The position numbers and the translations under genes are program-made. The notes below the pieces were generated by a model. The model was not told the origin of the DNA and did not search any database. It worked only from the letters and a program-made list of their open reading frames with translations. Shown piece after piece: positions 5,214 to 5,329 of a DNA stretch of 5,329 nt (the first letter of the stretch is position 1; each line of letters begins with the position of its first letter). The DNA comes from Candidatus Gottesmanbacteria bacterium (GTDB lineage: Bacteria > Patescibacteriota > Microgenomatia > UBA10105 > UBA927), in assembly GCA_026396845.1 (NCBI GenBank), contig JAPLWC010000040.1:1-5329 (forward strand), read 5' to 3'.

Positions 5214-5329
5214 AACATCAGACATGGATCTTTGTACCTATCTTTTGTACTTGACGAGCTTGAGAAAAATTAAGCTTATTTCTCAAAAGCGTGATTCCAA
5301 CGGGAGGGTTTGGCTTGAGTTTTCGCCGC
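5200..5329 (+). CDS. DUF5659-like small protein, 3' end outside the window
   Basis: An open frame runs from GTG 5200 to the window end: 43 complete codons and one base, with no stop. The start reads (M)DTYRTSDMDLCTYLLYL, then a short basic stretch and GRVWLEF. This fits the DUF5659 pattern as I recall it: Y-x-T-x-D-x-x-L near the start, a short helix, then a GR-hydrophobic beta strand ending in Phe. DUF5659 proteins are small, of unknown biochemical function, and are found in phages and other elements. The start overlaps the upstream stop by 14 bases and has an excellent ribosome site. The C-terminus is not visible, so the length cannot be judged. Confidence 0.7.
   Translation, partial: MDTYRTSDMDLCTYLLYLTSLRKIKLISQKRDSNGRVWLEFSP
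5260..5286. repeat. 8-bp inverted repeat inside the last gene
   Basis: TTGAGAAA at 5260-5267 and TTTCTCAA at 5279-5286 are exact reverse complements around an 11-base AT-rich spacer containing AAGCTT. In RNA this would be an 8-bp, mostly A-U hairpin within the coding sequence. It has no U-tract at its end and is not a terminator. Function is unknown and chance is possible. Confidence 0.35.

Noticed and set aside
1..5329. Alternative genetic code with TGA read as an amino acid
   Set aside because: TGA closes several frames exactly where the next gene begins (two ATGA overlaps), which fits normal stop use.
1..5329. tRNA, rRNA, CRISPR array, insertion sequence or attachment site
   Set aside because: I saw no cloverleaf, no regularly spaced repeats, no transposase or integrase motifs, and no paired long direct repeats.

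Overview
The window reads as part of a mobile or integrated element, phage- or plasmid-like, in a small-genome bacterium. The best guess is a member of the Patescibacteria (Candidate Phyla Radiation). That placement is inference. It rests on the extended -10 promoters (TGG followed by TATAAT or TAAAAT), the run of short single-anchor surface proteins, the resemblance of the P-loop ATPase to proteins I recall from such genomes, and the absence of clear Shine-Dalgarno sites at several genes. The genetic code looks standard: TGA closes several frames, including two ATGA overlaps. All genes lie on the plus strand, and no stretch above 300 bases lacks a gene. I saw no rRNA, tRNA, CRISPR array, integrase or transposase.

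Left part (1-1916): three closely spaced AT-rich genes, each coding for a protein with one N-terminal membrane anchor and an outward-facing soluble part. The first (316 residues) has a region resembling the anti-sigma-K (RskA-type) extracellular domain, a Pro/Thr linker and a C-terminal FxLYD-like beta-sandwich. The second and third are smaller and carry cysteine pairs that could form disulfides. They look like a surface-display cluster, perhaps cargo.

Middle (1917-2908): an extended -10 promoter, then two overlapping genes. One is a helical protein resembling a widespread orphan family. The other is a four-cysteine zinc-ribbon protein of a type I recall from accessory regions. After them comes a 149-base regulatory stretch (2760-2908). 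It holds an inverted repeat, a second extended -10 promoter whose -10 box sits at the centre of another inverted repeat, and a strong intrinsic terminator ending only 16 bases before the next gene.

Right part (2909-5329): a tightly overlapping operon of four genes. They are a primase-type CHC2 zinc-finger protein without a TOPRIM domain, a 472-residue P-loop ATPase with a C-terminal winged-helix-like region, a 123-residue charged helical protein of unknown role, and the start of a DUF5659-like gene cut by the window edge. The last three have Shine-Dalgarno sites. The operon looks like the replication module of an element, with zinc finger and ATPase acting together on DNA. The promoter-terminator arrangement in front suggests control by attenuation, possibly combined with a repressor. 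The most notable points are this control region and a primase zinc finger paired with an ATPase where no catalytic primase domain is visible.
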